Below, in pieces: positions 1 through 6,441 of a stretch of DNA of 38,533 nt (position 1 is its first letter; each line of letters starts with the position of its first letter). A program made the translations under genes and the position numbers. Source of the DNA: Nitrososphaerota archaeon (GTDB lineage: Archaea > Thermoproteota > Nitrososphaeria > Nitrososphaerales > Gagatemarchaeaceae); the NCBI GenBank assembly GCA_028867035.1, contig JAGWHB010000009.1, forward strand, positions 1 through 38,533, read 5' to 3'. The notes beneath the pieces are model-generated. The model did no database searches, was not told where the DNA came from, and was given only the letters and a program-made list of their open reading frames with translations.

Positions 1-1
1 A

Positions 2-418
2 TCGACATTTACGACCATCCCATATCAGACAAACGCAATCCCTGTGGATTACATACTCAACAGGTCATCTGAGGTTTTGAGCCCGATCCTCTTTGTCTTG
101 ATGGTACCAGCTATTTTGGTCTCAAGAAAGGGGCTAAGTTCCGCAGGGCTTTTCTCCGCTTACTCAATTAGCGGTTTCCTTACCTTCTATTTTCTCTTCG
201 GTCACCCAGTGTTCAGATATTATTACATTCCCGTATACGCTTTATTGCTCTCGTCAGTAGTAAATCGTCGCGCGCTTCTCATAGCTGCAATGGCGCCGAT
301 TGCGTCTCTCATTCTATTGCCAAGTGGCGCGGTCCAGAACCTCCTACCCCTGATTGCGACTCTTGCGATACTTGCCTTGCAGGAGGAAACCAATCCATTC
401 GAAGGTAACAGATGCTAA
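2..418 (+). CDS. Membrane protein, C-terminal part only (cut by window edge)
   Basis: The reading frame is open from the first full codon of the window, so this is the 3' part of a longer gene; the GTG at 44 is only the first internal start-like codon. The visible ~138 residues are mainly hydrophobic helices (about residues 25-42, 48-68, 72-90 and 93-125 of the visible part) separated by short basic or polar turns. This is the pattern of a polytopic membrane protein, for example the C-terminal half of a glycosyltransferase-C type or transporter-like protein. No family motif is visible and I do not assign a function. It converges on the pilin gene that follows on the other strand. Confidence 0.7.
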   Translation, partial: STFTTIPYQTNAIPVDYILNRSSEVLSPILFVLMVPAILVSRKGLSSAGLFSAYSISGFLTFYFLFGHPVFRYYYIPVYALLLSSVVNRRALLIAAMAPIASLILLPSGAVQNLLPLIATLAILALQEETNPFEGNRC

Positions 419-469
419 TCGACAAGAGAGCACAGGAAGACTCGGTCGCGTTCGACCAATAGAAAAATA

Positions 470-509
470 AACTCAAAAAAATTGTGAGATCCCTCTCCGG
501 GGATCTCAC
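470..509 (-). terminator. Hairpin plus U-run terminator of the pilin gene
   Basis: Read on the minus strand, a perfect 10-bp stem (gtgagatccc paired with gggatctcac, plus-strand 484-493 and 500-509, 6-nt loop) is followed at once by a run of seven T and further T-rich sequence. It lies about 27 nt beyond the pilin stop codon. The plus-strand side of the hairpin is not followed by a T-run, so it serves the minus-strand gene. Stem-loop plus U-tract is an efficient archaeal termination signal. Confidence 0.8.
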
Positions 510-536
510 CTATTTCGCGATTACCTAGTTCTCAGC

Positions 537-1019
537 TTACGCGAACGTGCCGGTGAACACTACTTGTGCTCCGTTGTTCGTAACGACGAAGCCAGTGAAT
601 TGCTGTCCAGAGGTTAGAGCAGCGGGGTAGACTGAGATGGTTATGTATAGTGAGCTCCCTGCCGTCACGGTGCAACCGGAAGTCGGAGCTGCGGAGCTGT
701 AGGTTTTCCCTCCATATGTTAGGGAAACAGTCGTGATTGCTGCGTTAGCGCTGCCAGAGTTTGAGAACTGGATGTTGCCGACACCCGCAGTGGTGCTTGC
801 TGCTGTGGCGCAAGCAACTGTAAAGGTGTTAGGTGTAACAGTTCCAGTGCTCGACAATGCGGCGTTTACCGCTGAAATCTGTGCAGTGTTTGTTGAAGAA
901 CCGAAGAGTCCGAACACGAACCCTCCGATTGCTACCGCTGCGATGAGTGTGACTGCGATGATGAGGACTGTGGCTATGATTGGCGATATGGCTTTTCTTT
1001 GTCCGTACTTTATCTTCAT
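537..1019 (-). CDS. Archaeal type IV pilin (class III signal peptide)
   Basis: This is a 160-aa pilin-like protein. A short basic N-terminus (MKIKYGQRK) is followed by AISPIIATVLIIAVTLIAA, the classic archaeal pilin N-terminal segment (Pilin_N/DUF1628-like). Prepilin peptidase would be expected to cut before the hydrophobic stretch, close to residue 10. The hydrophobic helix runs to about residue 40, and the rest is a Ser/Thr/Ala/Gly-rich beta-type domain with two cysteines (near residues 69 and 115) that could form a disulfide. A TATA-like element at 1042-1052 sits about 28 nt upstream of the ATG, suggesting leaderless transcription, and a strong terminator follows. It is a single gene with no secretion ATPase nearby, so the assembly machinery must be encoded elsewhere. 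Confidence 0.93.
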   Translation of the reverse strand: MKIKYGQRKAISPIIATVLIIAVTLIAAVAIGGFVFGLFGSSTNTAQISAVNAALSSTGTVTPNTFTVACATAASTTAGVGNIQFSNSGSANAAITTVSLTYGGKTYSSAAPTSGCTVTAGSSLYITISVYPAALTSGQQFTGFVVTNNGAQVVFTGTFA

Positions 1020-1041
1020 GTTATCCGAAACCCGTCTTACT

Positions 1042-1052
1042 CCTTAAATAAG
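1042..1052 (-). promoter_or_regulatory. TATA box of the pilin gene
   Basis: The minus-strand sequence cttatttaagg is centred about 28 nt before the ATG at 1019. This spacing puts transcription start at or next to the start codon. A further AT-rich stretch (1087-1098) lies upstream. Confidence 0.6.
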
Positions 1053-1124
1053 AATTGTGTATCAACAATTAGTGTCTGAAGTCTATATTATTATATCAAT
1101 TCTTGGGGCCCTTTTCCCAAGTCT

Positions 1125-1526
1125 TTAGGCCGTTGAGAGTAGAGCTTGCAAATTGTGGATTCCGACCACATAGAATAGGAGGATGTCGGCCCCTGCCAAG
1201 GTGACCACGGCCGCCAGTTTGAGCGTTCTCACCTGCACCTCGTAAGCGCCTCCCCTGTCTTTGACGAAGACGATGTAGAACAGAGGCAACATCGGAAGAT
1301 ACTTGAACAGCAGAGCGAGCATGTACCCTTGGAACTGTCTGTCGAAGAGCGCCGCGGCCAAGGGGTTCTGCTCGTGGAACAGCGGTCCATAGTTGAAGGC
1401 AAGGGCCGTCGCGTATACATCCAAGAAGTTCAAGCAGATGAAGCCGACAAAAAGGGGCCAGGCGAATTTCTCCAAAGTCGCCAAGTCGAACTGCATAATC
1501 CAACGCCTGTCCCGTTCATAGGCCAT
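1125..1526 (-). CDS. Small four-helix membrane protein (DUF5658-like)
   Basis: The hydrophobic segments resemble the DUF5658 family: a helix containing the FLDVYATALAF motif, a polar loop ending in NPLAAALF, then two more helices (FQGYMLALLFKYLPMLPLFYIVF and TLKLAAVVTLAGADILLFYVVG split by a short basic loop). The motif order L-x-x-x-D, then NP-x-A is what I recognise; the function of that family is unknown. I chose the ATG at 1526 (MAYERDRR) because an AT-rich TATA-like stretch (about 1560-1571) lies roughly 35-40 nt upstream. The frame is open up to an ATG at 1601, and MQFDL at 1496 is another possible start. Confidence 0.75.
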   Translation of the reverse strand: MAYERDRRWIMQFDLATLEKFAWPLFVGFICLNFLDVYATALAFNYGPLFHEQNPLAAALFDRQFQGYMLALLFKYLPMLPLFYIVFVKDRGGAYEVQVRTLKLAAVVTLAGADILLFYVVGIHNLQALLSTA

Positions 1527-1675
1527 CCTGTAGCGCCAACTTACTCTCGATCTTAACCTGGAAAAATACCCAAAGGGCGCGAATCCCAAAGCGAGATGCA
1601 CAGAAGGCCTGCTCGTACTTAAGTCAAATTGCCAAATCCGTTGTCAAGTTCTCGTCATCCAACATTGGTCGTTAA

Positions 1676-2968
1676 ATGCTGTGGCTCAGTAAGATTGCGT
1701 TGCGAGCACTAAAGTGCCTAACCCAGCCCTTCCAGAACGACTCCCTTGTTGGCCTTCTGCGAGATTGCCTCGCTCTCACATACAACGCCATGAACTACGG
1801 AGAGGAGATGCACATTACCAACAGGAAGGGGATGAAGATGTTCTACCAATCGCTGAGAACGGTCGGACTCCCGTCCTGCTACAAAGCCGGAGTGATAACG
1901 AGGGCGTGCGCGATCCTGAAGAGCAGGGAGAAGAGCAAGAAGAGAGGGGTCGAGACATTTCACCCCAGACCGATTAGGCCCATGGTCTGTATTATCTCGG
2001 GGTTCTTCGTCACGGCCATGGGGAGGCTATTCATCCCCTTGAAGCGGGACAAGTACGTAGACGTCCAACTCAATCACCACGTTCTGGAAACGCTCCAAGG
2101 AAAGGAGCTGCGGAGCCTGACCATTACTTCAGTCTCCCTCTCGATCTGCTACTCCGAGGAAATAGAGTCTATGCCCATCAAGACCGTGTATGGCGTAGAC
2201 CGGAACGAGAAGAACCTGACATTCGGAAATACAGATGGTGTGGTCCAAATAGGCATGTCGAAGGCGGTCAAAATCAGGCAGACGACGAGGGAGATTGTCG
2301 GGTCATTCAAGAGGAACGACACGAGATTGAGGAAGAAAATTGCCTCGAAGTACTGGAAGAGAGCCAGCCACAGAACGGACCAGATGCTGCACGCGGCGAC
2401 GAACCTCATCGTGGACAACGCAGCCAAGAATGGTGCCGCAATTACGCTCGAAGACCTCAAGGACATCCGGAAGATGTTCCAGAAAGCGAATAGGCAGGGG
2501 ACTGATTATCGTTTCCGTCTAAACACATGGCCTTACGGGAAGGCTGGGCGGATGTTGGAGTACAAATCGGCATGGAAGGGCGTCACCACGATCCAGCTTA
2601 CGAAGTCTGAGACCCGCGGGTCCTCAAGTGTGCATCACGCGTGTGGGGAGAAGCTCCACAAACCCGAGAAGGGCGATGCTTTGCACAGGAGGATGCTCTG
2701 GTGTCAGGCCTGTAGGGTGTGGATGGACAGGGACGTGAACGCCGCGATTGTCCTGTCCAAAAGGGGGCTGGCAAGGTTCGCCAGTTCCCTTCCTCGGCCA
2801 GAGGGTCGCTCGCAACGGACAATTGCTGGGGAGGAAGGGCCGGCAGGTGAAGCAATGAAGGGGAACCCGATGGAGACGGCAATCCTCAGAGTCGATGCCA
2901 GCAAGTTGGGGCTCGTCAGGTCACGAGTTCCTGACAGAACCTTGCCAAGTTGCGGATTGCACTGCTAA
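1676..2968 (+). CDS. tnpB: TnpB-type RNA-guided nuclease of an IS200/IS605-family element
   Basis: This 430-aa protein has the TnpB layout: an N-terminal part with basic helices (to about residue 165), then a RuvC-like nuclease with GVDRNEKN (D175), TLEDL (E259) and DRDVNAA (D351/D353), and a zinc-finger insert between the last two motifs. The finger is HxxC...CxxC (H320, C323, C343, C346): the usual first cysteine is a histidine. The catalytic acidic residues look intact, so the nuclease is probably active. The ~65-residue tail after the RuvC domain (ending near ILRVDASKL) resembles tails I know from archaeal members. No TnpA transposase is visible nearby, so this is an orphan tnpB that cannot move on its own. 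The omega-RNA expected at its 3' end (about 2850-3050) cannot be delimited by eye. Confidence 0.9.
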   Translation: MLWLSKIALRALKCLTQPFQNDSLVGLLRDCLALTYNAMNYGEEMHITNRKGMKMFYQSLRTVGLPSCYKAGVITRACAILKSREKSKKRGVETFHPRPIRPMVCIISGFFVTAMGRLFIPLKRDKYVDVQLNHHVLETLQGKELRSLTITSVSLSICYSEEIESMPIKTVYGVDRNEKNLTFGNTDGVVQIGMSKAVKIRQTTREIVGSFKRNDTRLRKKIASKYWKRASHRTDQMLHAATNLIVDNAAKNGAAITLEDLKDIRKMFQKANRQGTDYRFRLNTWPYGKAGRMLEYKSAWKGVTTIQLTKSETRGSSSVHHACGEKLHKPEKGDALHRRMLWCQACRVWMDRDVNAAIVLSKRGLARFASSLPRPEGRSQRTIAGEEGPAGEAMKGNPMETAILRVDASKLGLVRSRVPDRTLPSCGLHC

Positions 2969-3154
2969 GCGCCCAGATCTCGCACTCTGTGGCGGCAATC
3001 TCGAGCGCGAACAACGAGCCAGGATGGCCAGCTCCCGACAGCTGTTGGTGATGCGCCGTCTATGATTCGTACGGAGCTACTTCTCGGACTGACCTTCGGT
3101 GTTCGCCACGACAAGCCCGGCAGCTGACGTCCCGTCCCCTCTCGCTGGCCCCAG
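2969..3154. other. Gene-free stretch behind tnpB
   Basis: No convincing gene is seen here. By position it should contain the right end of the insertion element and the guide part of any omega-RNA, but I see no clear terminal hairpin or target-adjacent motif by eye. Confidence 0.3.
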
Positions 3155-3406
3155 TCACTCGCCCAAGGGACTTCCAGCCTCCTTCTTCTCCTTCGCGAGT
3201 CTGTATGGGCTTATGGACCGCGCGAACCGAGAGATGGGTTTCCTCATCCAAACGACGATGAAAGCGTCAAAGCATGCGTAGAGCACCCCGACCCCCGTCC
3301 CGAAGCCGTACACACCTATCTGGTAAGCGAAGAGGATACTTGCCATGTCAACAAGAGAGGCAATGGTGTTTTCGAATACCTCCGGGCTGTTCTTGTCGAG
3401 CTTCAC
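3155..3406 (-). CDS. Small hypothetical membrane protein
   Basis: An 83-aa product with two hydrophobic segments (around VDMASILFAYQIGVYGFG and GVLYACFDAFIVVWM) followed by a strongly basic C-terminal tail (RKPISRFARSISPYRLAKEKK), which by the positive-inside rule would be cytoplasmic. I place the start at the GTG at 3406 because a TATA-like sequence (ccttaatatcg, 3432-3443) is centred about 31 nt upstream. A GTG at 3430 in the same frame lies too close to that box. No family is recognised. The gene is isolated on the minus strand. Confidence 0.5.
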   Translation of the reverse strand: MKLDKNSPEVFENTIASLVDMASILFAYQIGVYGFGTGVGVLYACFDAFIVVWMRKPISRFARSISPYRLAKEKKEAGSPLGE

Positions 3407-3616
3407 CGCGCTTCCGATTTGGGGCGCCACCGATATTAAGGAACGTGGACTTCGAATCCATACGTCATCTCAGCGGTCCATATCGGACGACAGGTCTGAA
3501 GAGGTCAGAATCCAGGAGGATGCAAAGCCTCCCCTCACTCTCTGAAAACGCCCGCCCGGTCAGGTAAGACCGCTCTTTCCGAGACTAATACAGACCACAA
3601 ATCCACAAAAGTATTA

Positions 3617-4156
3617 ATGCTACTTTGGCCAGCTTCCAATATCTTGCAGGAAGAGAAGGAAGCGCAGAAGGGCGGAGAAAGCATAATCTCGGAGCTCAAG
3701 GAAGTGCAGGGGGAGTACGCGCAGCTATCCGAGCTCGAGGAAATGGAGCATGACTACGCGGAGAAGCTCGTCGGGGCCCTGAAGGAGGTCCAGGGAGCCA
3801 TCGACCAGGTCATACCCATCGAAAGGGTCGCCCTGGGTCCGTCATTCCGCTACGCGAAGGAGGCTTATCTCGGGAGCGACGCGGTCGTCATCCTGACGAA
3901 CAACAGCGGCATAAGCTCTGCAATACCGCTCGTGAAGTTCAAGTCGGGAGAGATACTTTCGATAGTCCAGTCGGCGACCCCCCACCTCAAGAAGGCGATC
4001 GCTACCAAGAGGAAGGAGACAGCCGAACGGGTGGAGCTCCTCGAGCGCATCCTCAAAGAGATGAAGAAGACCGGCAGCTCCGTCAAGCGCCAGGTCCCCG
4101 AATATCAGGCCCCGGAGGAAGAGGACCTGGTTTCGAGTTCCATAGCAAGCGGGTAA
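3617..4156 (+). CDS. Hypothetical coiled-coil protein
   Basis: 179 aa, highly charged. Residues ~10-65 and 120-155 are rich in Glu/Lys with heptad-like leucines (coiled coil); between them is a small alpha/beta-looking segment with VALGPSFRYAKEAYLGSDAVVILTNN. It has no signal peptide or membrane segment. The ATG at 3617 directly overlaps a TATA-like stretch, so the TTG at 3644 (giving LQEEKEAQKG...) about 30 nt after that box may be the real start. It is followed after 10 nt by another Lys/Glu-rich gene on the same strand, probably one operon. I do not recognise a family. Confidence 0.7.
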   Translation: MLLWPASNILQEEKEAQKGGESIISELKEVQGEYAQLSELEEMEHDYAEKLVGALKEVQGAIDQVIPIERVALGPSFRYAKEAYLGSDAVVILTNNSGISSAIPLVKFKSGEILSIVQSATPHLKKAIATKRKETAERVELLERILKEMKKTGSSVKRQVPEYQAPEEEDLVSSSIASG

Positions 4157-4166
4157 AGGGTAGTCA

Positions 4167-4670
4167 GTGATGATGCAGGGGACCGAGATGTCCGTCAGCG
4201 GACTGATAAGGTTCTATACCAAGGACGAGCTCAAGCGGTACCTGAAGACTCTGGTCGAGCAGTATCAAGGACAGAACCAGAAGTATGGGGACCAGCTCGG
4301 AGGTCTGCTTCGGACGCTCGAGCAGGAAAAGGCGGCCGCCAAGGTTCAGACGAAGGATGCGAAGGCACACGCCGACCCCAAGACCCCGACCAAGGGGTGG
4401 GTTAAGATGGGGACGGTGTTGGTCAACTCGAGCGACCCGAGCGGCGCCATGGCCGAAGTCCTGTACCAGCTTCACGAAGAGGTCAAAACAAGGCTCGCCA
4501 AGACCAGCGAAGCGCTGAAGTCCTTCGAGGACCTCAACAGCACGAACATACCAGAAGCCGGGCTCTACTACCTGCAGCTCAAGAACGGGGTGCCGGAGAG
4601 GATCATCGTGGACCTATCTACGACCAGGAAGGAAGCCTTCAACTATTCGGCCGACTTTAAGCTCGTGTAG
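4167..4670 (+). CDS. Hypothetical protein, probable partner of the preceding gene
   Basis: 167 aa (GTG at 4167 or ATG at 4170), cytoplasmic by composition. Residues 15-70 form a long charged helix (KDELKRYLKTLVEQYQGQ...), followed by a lysine-rich linker, GWVKMGTVLVNSSDPSGAMAEVLYQLHEEVKTRL (helical) and a C-terminal part with YYLQLKNGVPERIIVD that looks like paired beta strands. The 10-nt spacing to the gene upstream suggests co-transcription and perhaps a complex of two coiled-coil proteins. No family is recognised. Confidence 0.7.
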   Translation: MMMQGTEMSVSGLIRFYTKDELKRYLKTLVEQYQGQNQKYGDQLGGLLRTLEQEKAAAKVQTKDAKAHADPKTPTKGWVKMGTVLVNSSDPSGAMAEVLYQLHEEVKTRLAKTSEALKSFEDLNSTNIPEAGLYYLQLKNGVPERIIVDLSTTRKEAFNYSADFKLV

Positions 4671-4685
4671 AAAGTCCGAAGTCTG

Positions 4686-4720
4686 GTATTACGTTTTCAT
4701 ATGGCGTAATACTTATTACG
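4686..4720 (+). promoter_or_regulatory. Promoter and palindromic operator of the PIN/UPF0175-like module
   Basis: A perfect 8-bp inverted repeat, gtattacg (4686-4693) and cgtaatac (4705-4712), is followed directly by a third, direct half-site ttattacg (4713-4720). The repeats cover the TATA-like sequence cttatta, which is centred about 29 nt before the ATG at 4744. Palindromes overlapping the promoter are typical binding sites for the antitoxin or toxin-antitoxin complex in autoregulated modules. Confidence 0.6.
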
Positions 4721-4743
4721 AGGCAGCTCACGAATTCGTCCCA

Positions 4744-5250
4744 ATGCCTGTCAGCAACTCAAGCCCACTAATCCACCTTTCGAGACTTGGCAAGCTAGGC
4801 TACGCCCGGCAGGTCTTTTCGTCCGTCACGATACCGCCTGCAGTCAGAGATGAAACCATCGAGGCTGGCAAGTCGGACGGTTACTCGGACGCGCTGAACT
4901 TGGAGAGACTCGAGAAAGACGGATGGCTCATGACCTCACCGCTCTCGCGAAAATCCCAGGAACTCGCCGTGGACCTAGCTGAAGTGGTCGGGAAGGGCGA
5001 GGCAGAAGCAATCGCACTGGCCGTCGAAACGGGCGAGAGGCTCTTCATGGACGACCTTAAAGGAAGAAGGACGGCGGAACTCTACAGGATCGAGACCACG
5101 ACAACCCTGGGCCTCATCCTCGAACTCCTGTCGAAGGGAGCCATATCGAAGATGGATTACGAGAGGAACGTGAAAGATTACGGGTCGCGCGGCTGGATAA
5201 GCGGGGAGATCATACAAGAGTTCATAGAGAGAGGCAGGAGCCTTGAGTGA
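4744..5250 (+). CDS. PIN-domain toxin (DUF3368/VapC-like)
   Basis: 168 aa with the layout of DUF3368 PIN-domain nucleases: VSNSSPLIHLSRLG at the N-terminus (an S/N variant of the usual acidic first strand, common in this subfamily), PPAVRDE (E37 region), GKGEAEAIALA (E86) and FMDDLKGRRTAE (D103/D104), then TLGLILELL. PIN toxins of this type cleave RNA, typically tRNA or rRNA. The start is the ATG 29 nt after a TATA-like box. Its last 8 nt overlap the next gene, which looks like its antitoxin. The toxin gene comes first, the reverse of the more common order. Confidence 0.85.
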   Translation: MPVSNSSPLIHLSRLGKLGYARQVFSSVTIPPAVRDETIEAGKSDGYSDALNLERLEKDGWLMTSPLSRKSQELAVDLAEVVGKGEAEAIALAVETGERLFMDDLKGRRTAELYRIETTTTLGLILELLSKGAISKMDYERNVKDYGSRGWISGEIIQEFIERGRSLE

Positions 5251-5557
5251 CAGGATTTCCTTCGTCATACCGAAGACATTGAAAAAATCGCTTCGAGAGC
5301 TGCAGACGCTCACCGGGGAAGACCAGTCGACCCTCTTGCGAAGGGTGGTCGACAAAGGGCTGACTGAAGCGAGGATGGACATCGCGATAGAACGGTACAC
5401 CAAGGAGCAGGATTCCCTGGAACAAGCATCAGCGGTAGCCGGCGTGTCCCTCTGGCGCCTCCTGGACGAACTCAAGAGAAGAAACGTGGCTTTGAAATAT
5501 ACGGCTGCCGACGCGGAAGCCGAAATAAACAAGCTGCTGGCTCGCAGGAGCCACTAA
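5243..5557 (+). CDS. Antitoxin of the PIN toxin (UPF0175-like)
   Basis: 104 aa starting from TTG inside the 3' end of the toxin gene (TTGAGTGA overlap), which implies translational coupling. The N-terminus (RISFVIPKTLKKSLRELQTLTGEDQSTLLRRVVDKGLTEARMD, in parts) has the strand-helix-helix look of a ribbon-helix-helix DNA-binding domain. It is followed by IERYTKEQDSLEQASAVAGVSLWRLLDELKRRNV, which matches the helical C-terminal part of UPF0175 antitoxins that pair with DUF3368 toxins. Its likely roles are to neutralise the PIN nuclease and to bind the palindrome upstream of the pair. Confidence 0.8.
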   Translation: MSDRISFVIPKTLKKSLRELQTLTGEDQSTLLRRVVDKGLTEARMDIAIERYTKEQDSLEQASAVAGVSLWRLLDELKRRNVALKYTAADAEAEINKLLARRSH

Positions 5558-5583
5558 AGGGACGCAACCCCGGCGAGGACGGT

Positions 5584-5865
5584 CTACGAGGCCAATGACA
5601 CCCTCCAAGGGTAGACGCAGCACGAGCCTAGGGGTGGAACTCCATATGCCGCGGCCAGGGATTGGCGTGGGTAGATCCAGACCTGCAGTCGACGCGGAAT
5701 GACGTCCTTCAGCTTCTCCGCAGACTTCAGGCTCATATAGCCGGACATGGGACCACCGTTGACTGGAACAGATACCCCACGCATGGGTTCGGTAACGTTG
5801 GCGGGGGTTAGCCTGCGTTCAGGATGACCTTCGAGTTTCGGCCGTCCGCGTCGCTTGTAAGCCAT
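5584..5865 (-). CDS. Doubtful small ORF with an AT-hook-like start
   Basis: The stretch between the two toxin-antitoxin modules (5558-5990) has one open frame on the minus strand. From the ATG at 5865 it would give 93 aa beginning MAYKRRGRPKLEGHPERR, an AT-hook-like basic motif, with no hydrophobic or catalytic signature afterwards. No TATA box lies at the distance seen for other genes here, and the full frame (to 6009) runs into the HicBA promoter. I list it only because the stretch is otherwise empty. Confidence 0.25.
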   Translation of the reverse strand: MAYKRRGRPKLEGHPERRLTPANVTEPMRGVSVPVNGGPMSGYMSLKSAEKLKDVIPRRLQVWIYPRQSLAAAYGVPPLGSCCVYPWRVSLAS

Positions 5866-5960
5866 GCGACCACAGCCTTCCCCATCGAATACGACGATGC
5901 CCAGGCTCTGGAGTAGTTTCACTCCGAGGTTAGGAAACTGCCCCATCGCAGAGATTCGCT

Positions 5961-5984
5961 TTAATATCAGGCTGAACTCCTGAT
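5961..5984 (+). promoter_or_regulatory. HicBA promoter with inverted-repeat operator
   Basis: The TATA-like sequence tttaatatc is centred about 27 nt before the ATG at 5991. Directly downstream lies a perfect 6-bp inverted repeat, atcagg (5966-5971), 7-nt spacer, cctgat (5979-5984). It sits between TATA box and start codon, where a bound HicB would block initiation. Confidence 0.55.
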
Positions 5985-5990
5985 CCACAA

Positions 5991-6206
5991 ATGTCCTTGA
6001 AGTCCACAATCAAACTATACAAAGGCGAGAAGTATTACATTGCCAGGGTCCCGGAGCTGGGAATTACGACTCAGGGAGCAACGAAAACGGAGGCTAGGCG
6101 GAATCTGAGAGAAGCGATCCAGACACACCTTGAGGCCATGGCTGACTACGCCATGGAACATGGCAAGGTAGCGATAGACAAAGGGCAATTGGTTCCTGCA
6201 GAGTGA
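5991..6206 (+). CDS. hicB: HicB-family antitoxin
   Basis: 71 aa with the HicB core: an N-terminal strand ending YYIARVPELGITTQGATKTEARRNLREAIQ (in parts), the typical substrate-like half-RNase-H fold segment of HicB with the 'VPELPGC..G.T.eEA..nl.eAi' pattern. Here the usual GC is IT. It lacks a C-terminal DNA-binding domain, so it may bind the operator weakly or depend on the complex. The ATG lies 27 nt after a TATA box (leaderless). It is followed after 4 nt by hicA, the antitoxin-first order. Confidence 0.88.
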   Translation: MSLKSTIKLYKGEKYYIARVPELGITTQGATKTEARRNLREAIQTHLEAMADYAMEHGKVAIDKGQLVPAE

Positions 6207-6210
6207 CAGG

Positions 6211-6429
6211 TTGAGCCGGCTTCCGGCAATCTCAGGAATGGACCTGGTCAAGATATTGACCAAACACTTCGGGTTCAGGGTCCTCAGACAGAAGGGAAGC
6301 CACGTCACCCCAACGAACGACATGTCGTTCATCACAGTCCCCATGCACGCAGAGCTCGACAAGGGCACTTTGAGAGCCATATTGACCGACGCCAGGATTG
6401 AACGGGAAGATTTCCTACGGTACGCCTAG
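6211..6429 (+). CDS. hicA: HicA-family mRNA interferase toxin
   Basis: 72 aa starting from TTG 4 nt after hicB. It shows the HicA (YcfA) double-stranded-RNA-binding-like fold: LPAISGMDLVKILTKHFGF, RQKGSHVTPT with the catalytic histidine H31, a strand ITVPMHAELDKGTLRAIL (in parts) and a C-terminal helix with EREDFL. HicA cleaves mRNA when free of HicB. Length and motifs are complete, so the toxin looks functional. Confidence 0.9.
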   Translation: MSRLPAISGMDLVKILTKHFGFRVLRQKGSHVTPTNDMSFITVPMHAELDKGTLRAILTDARIEREDFLRYA

Positions 6430-6441
6430 GTTCGTCCCCCC

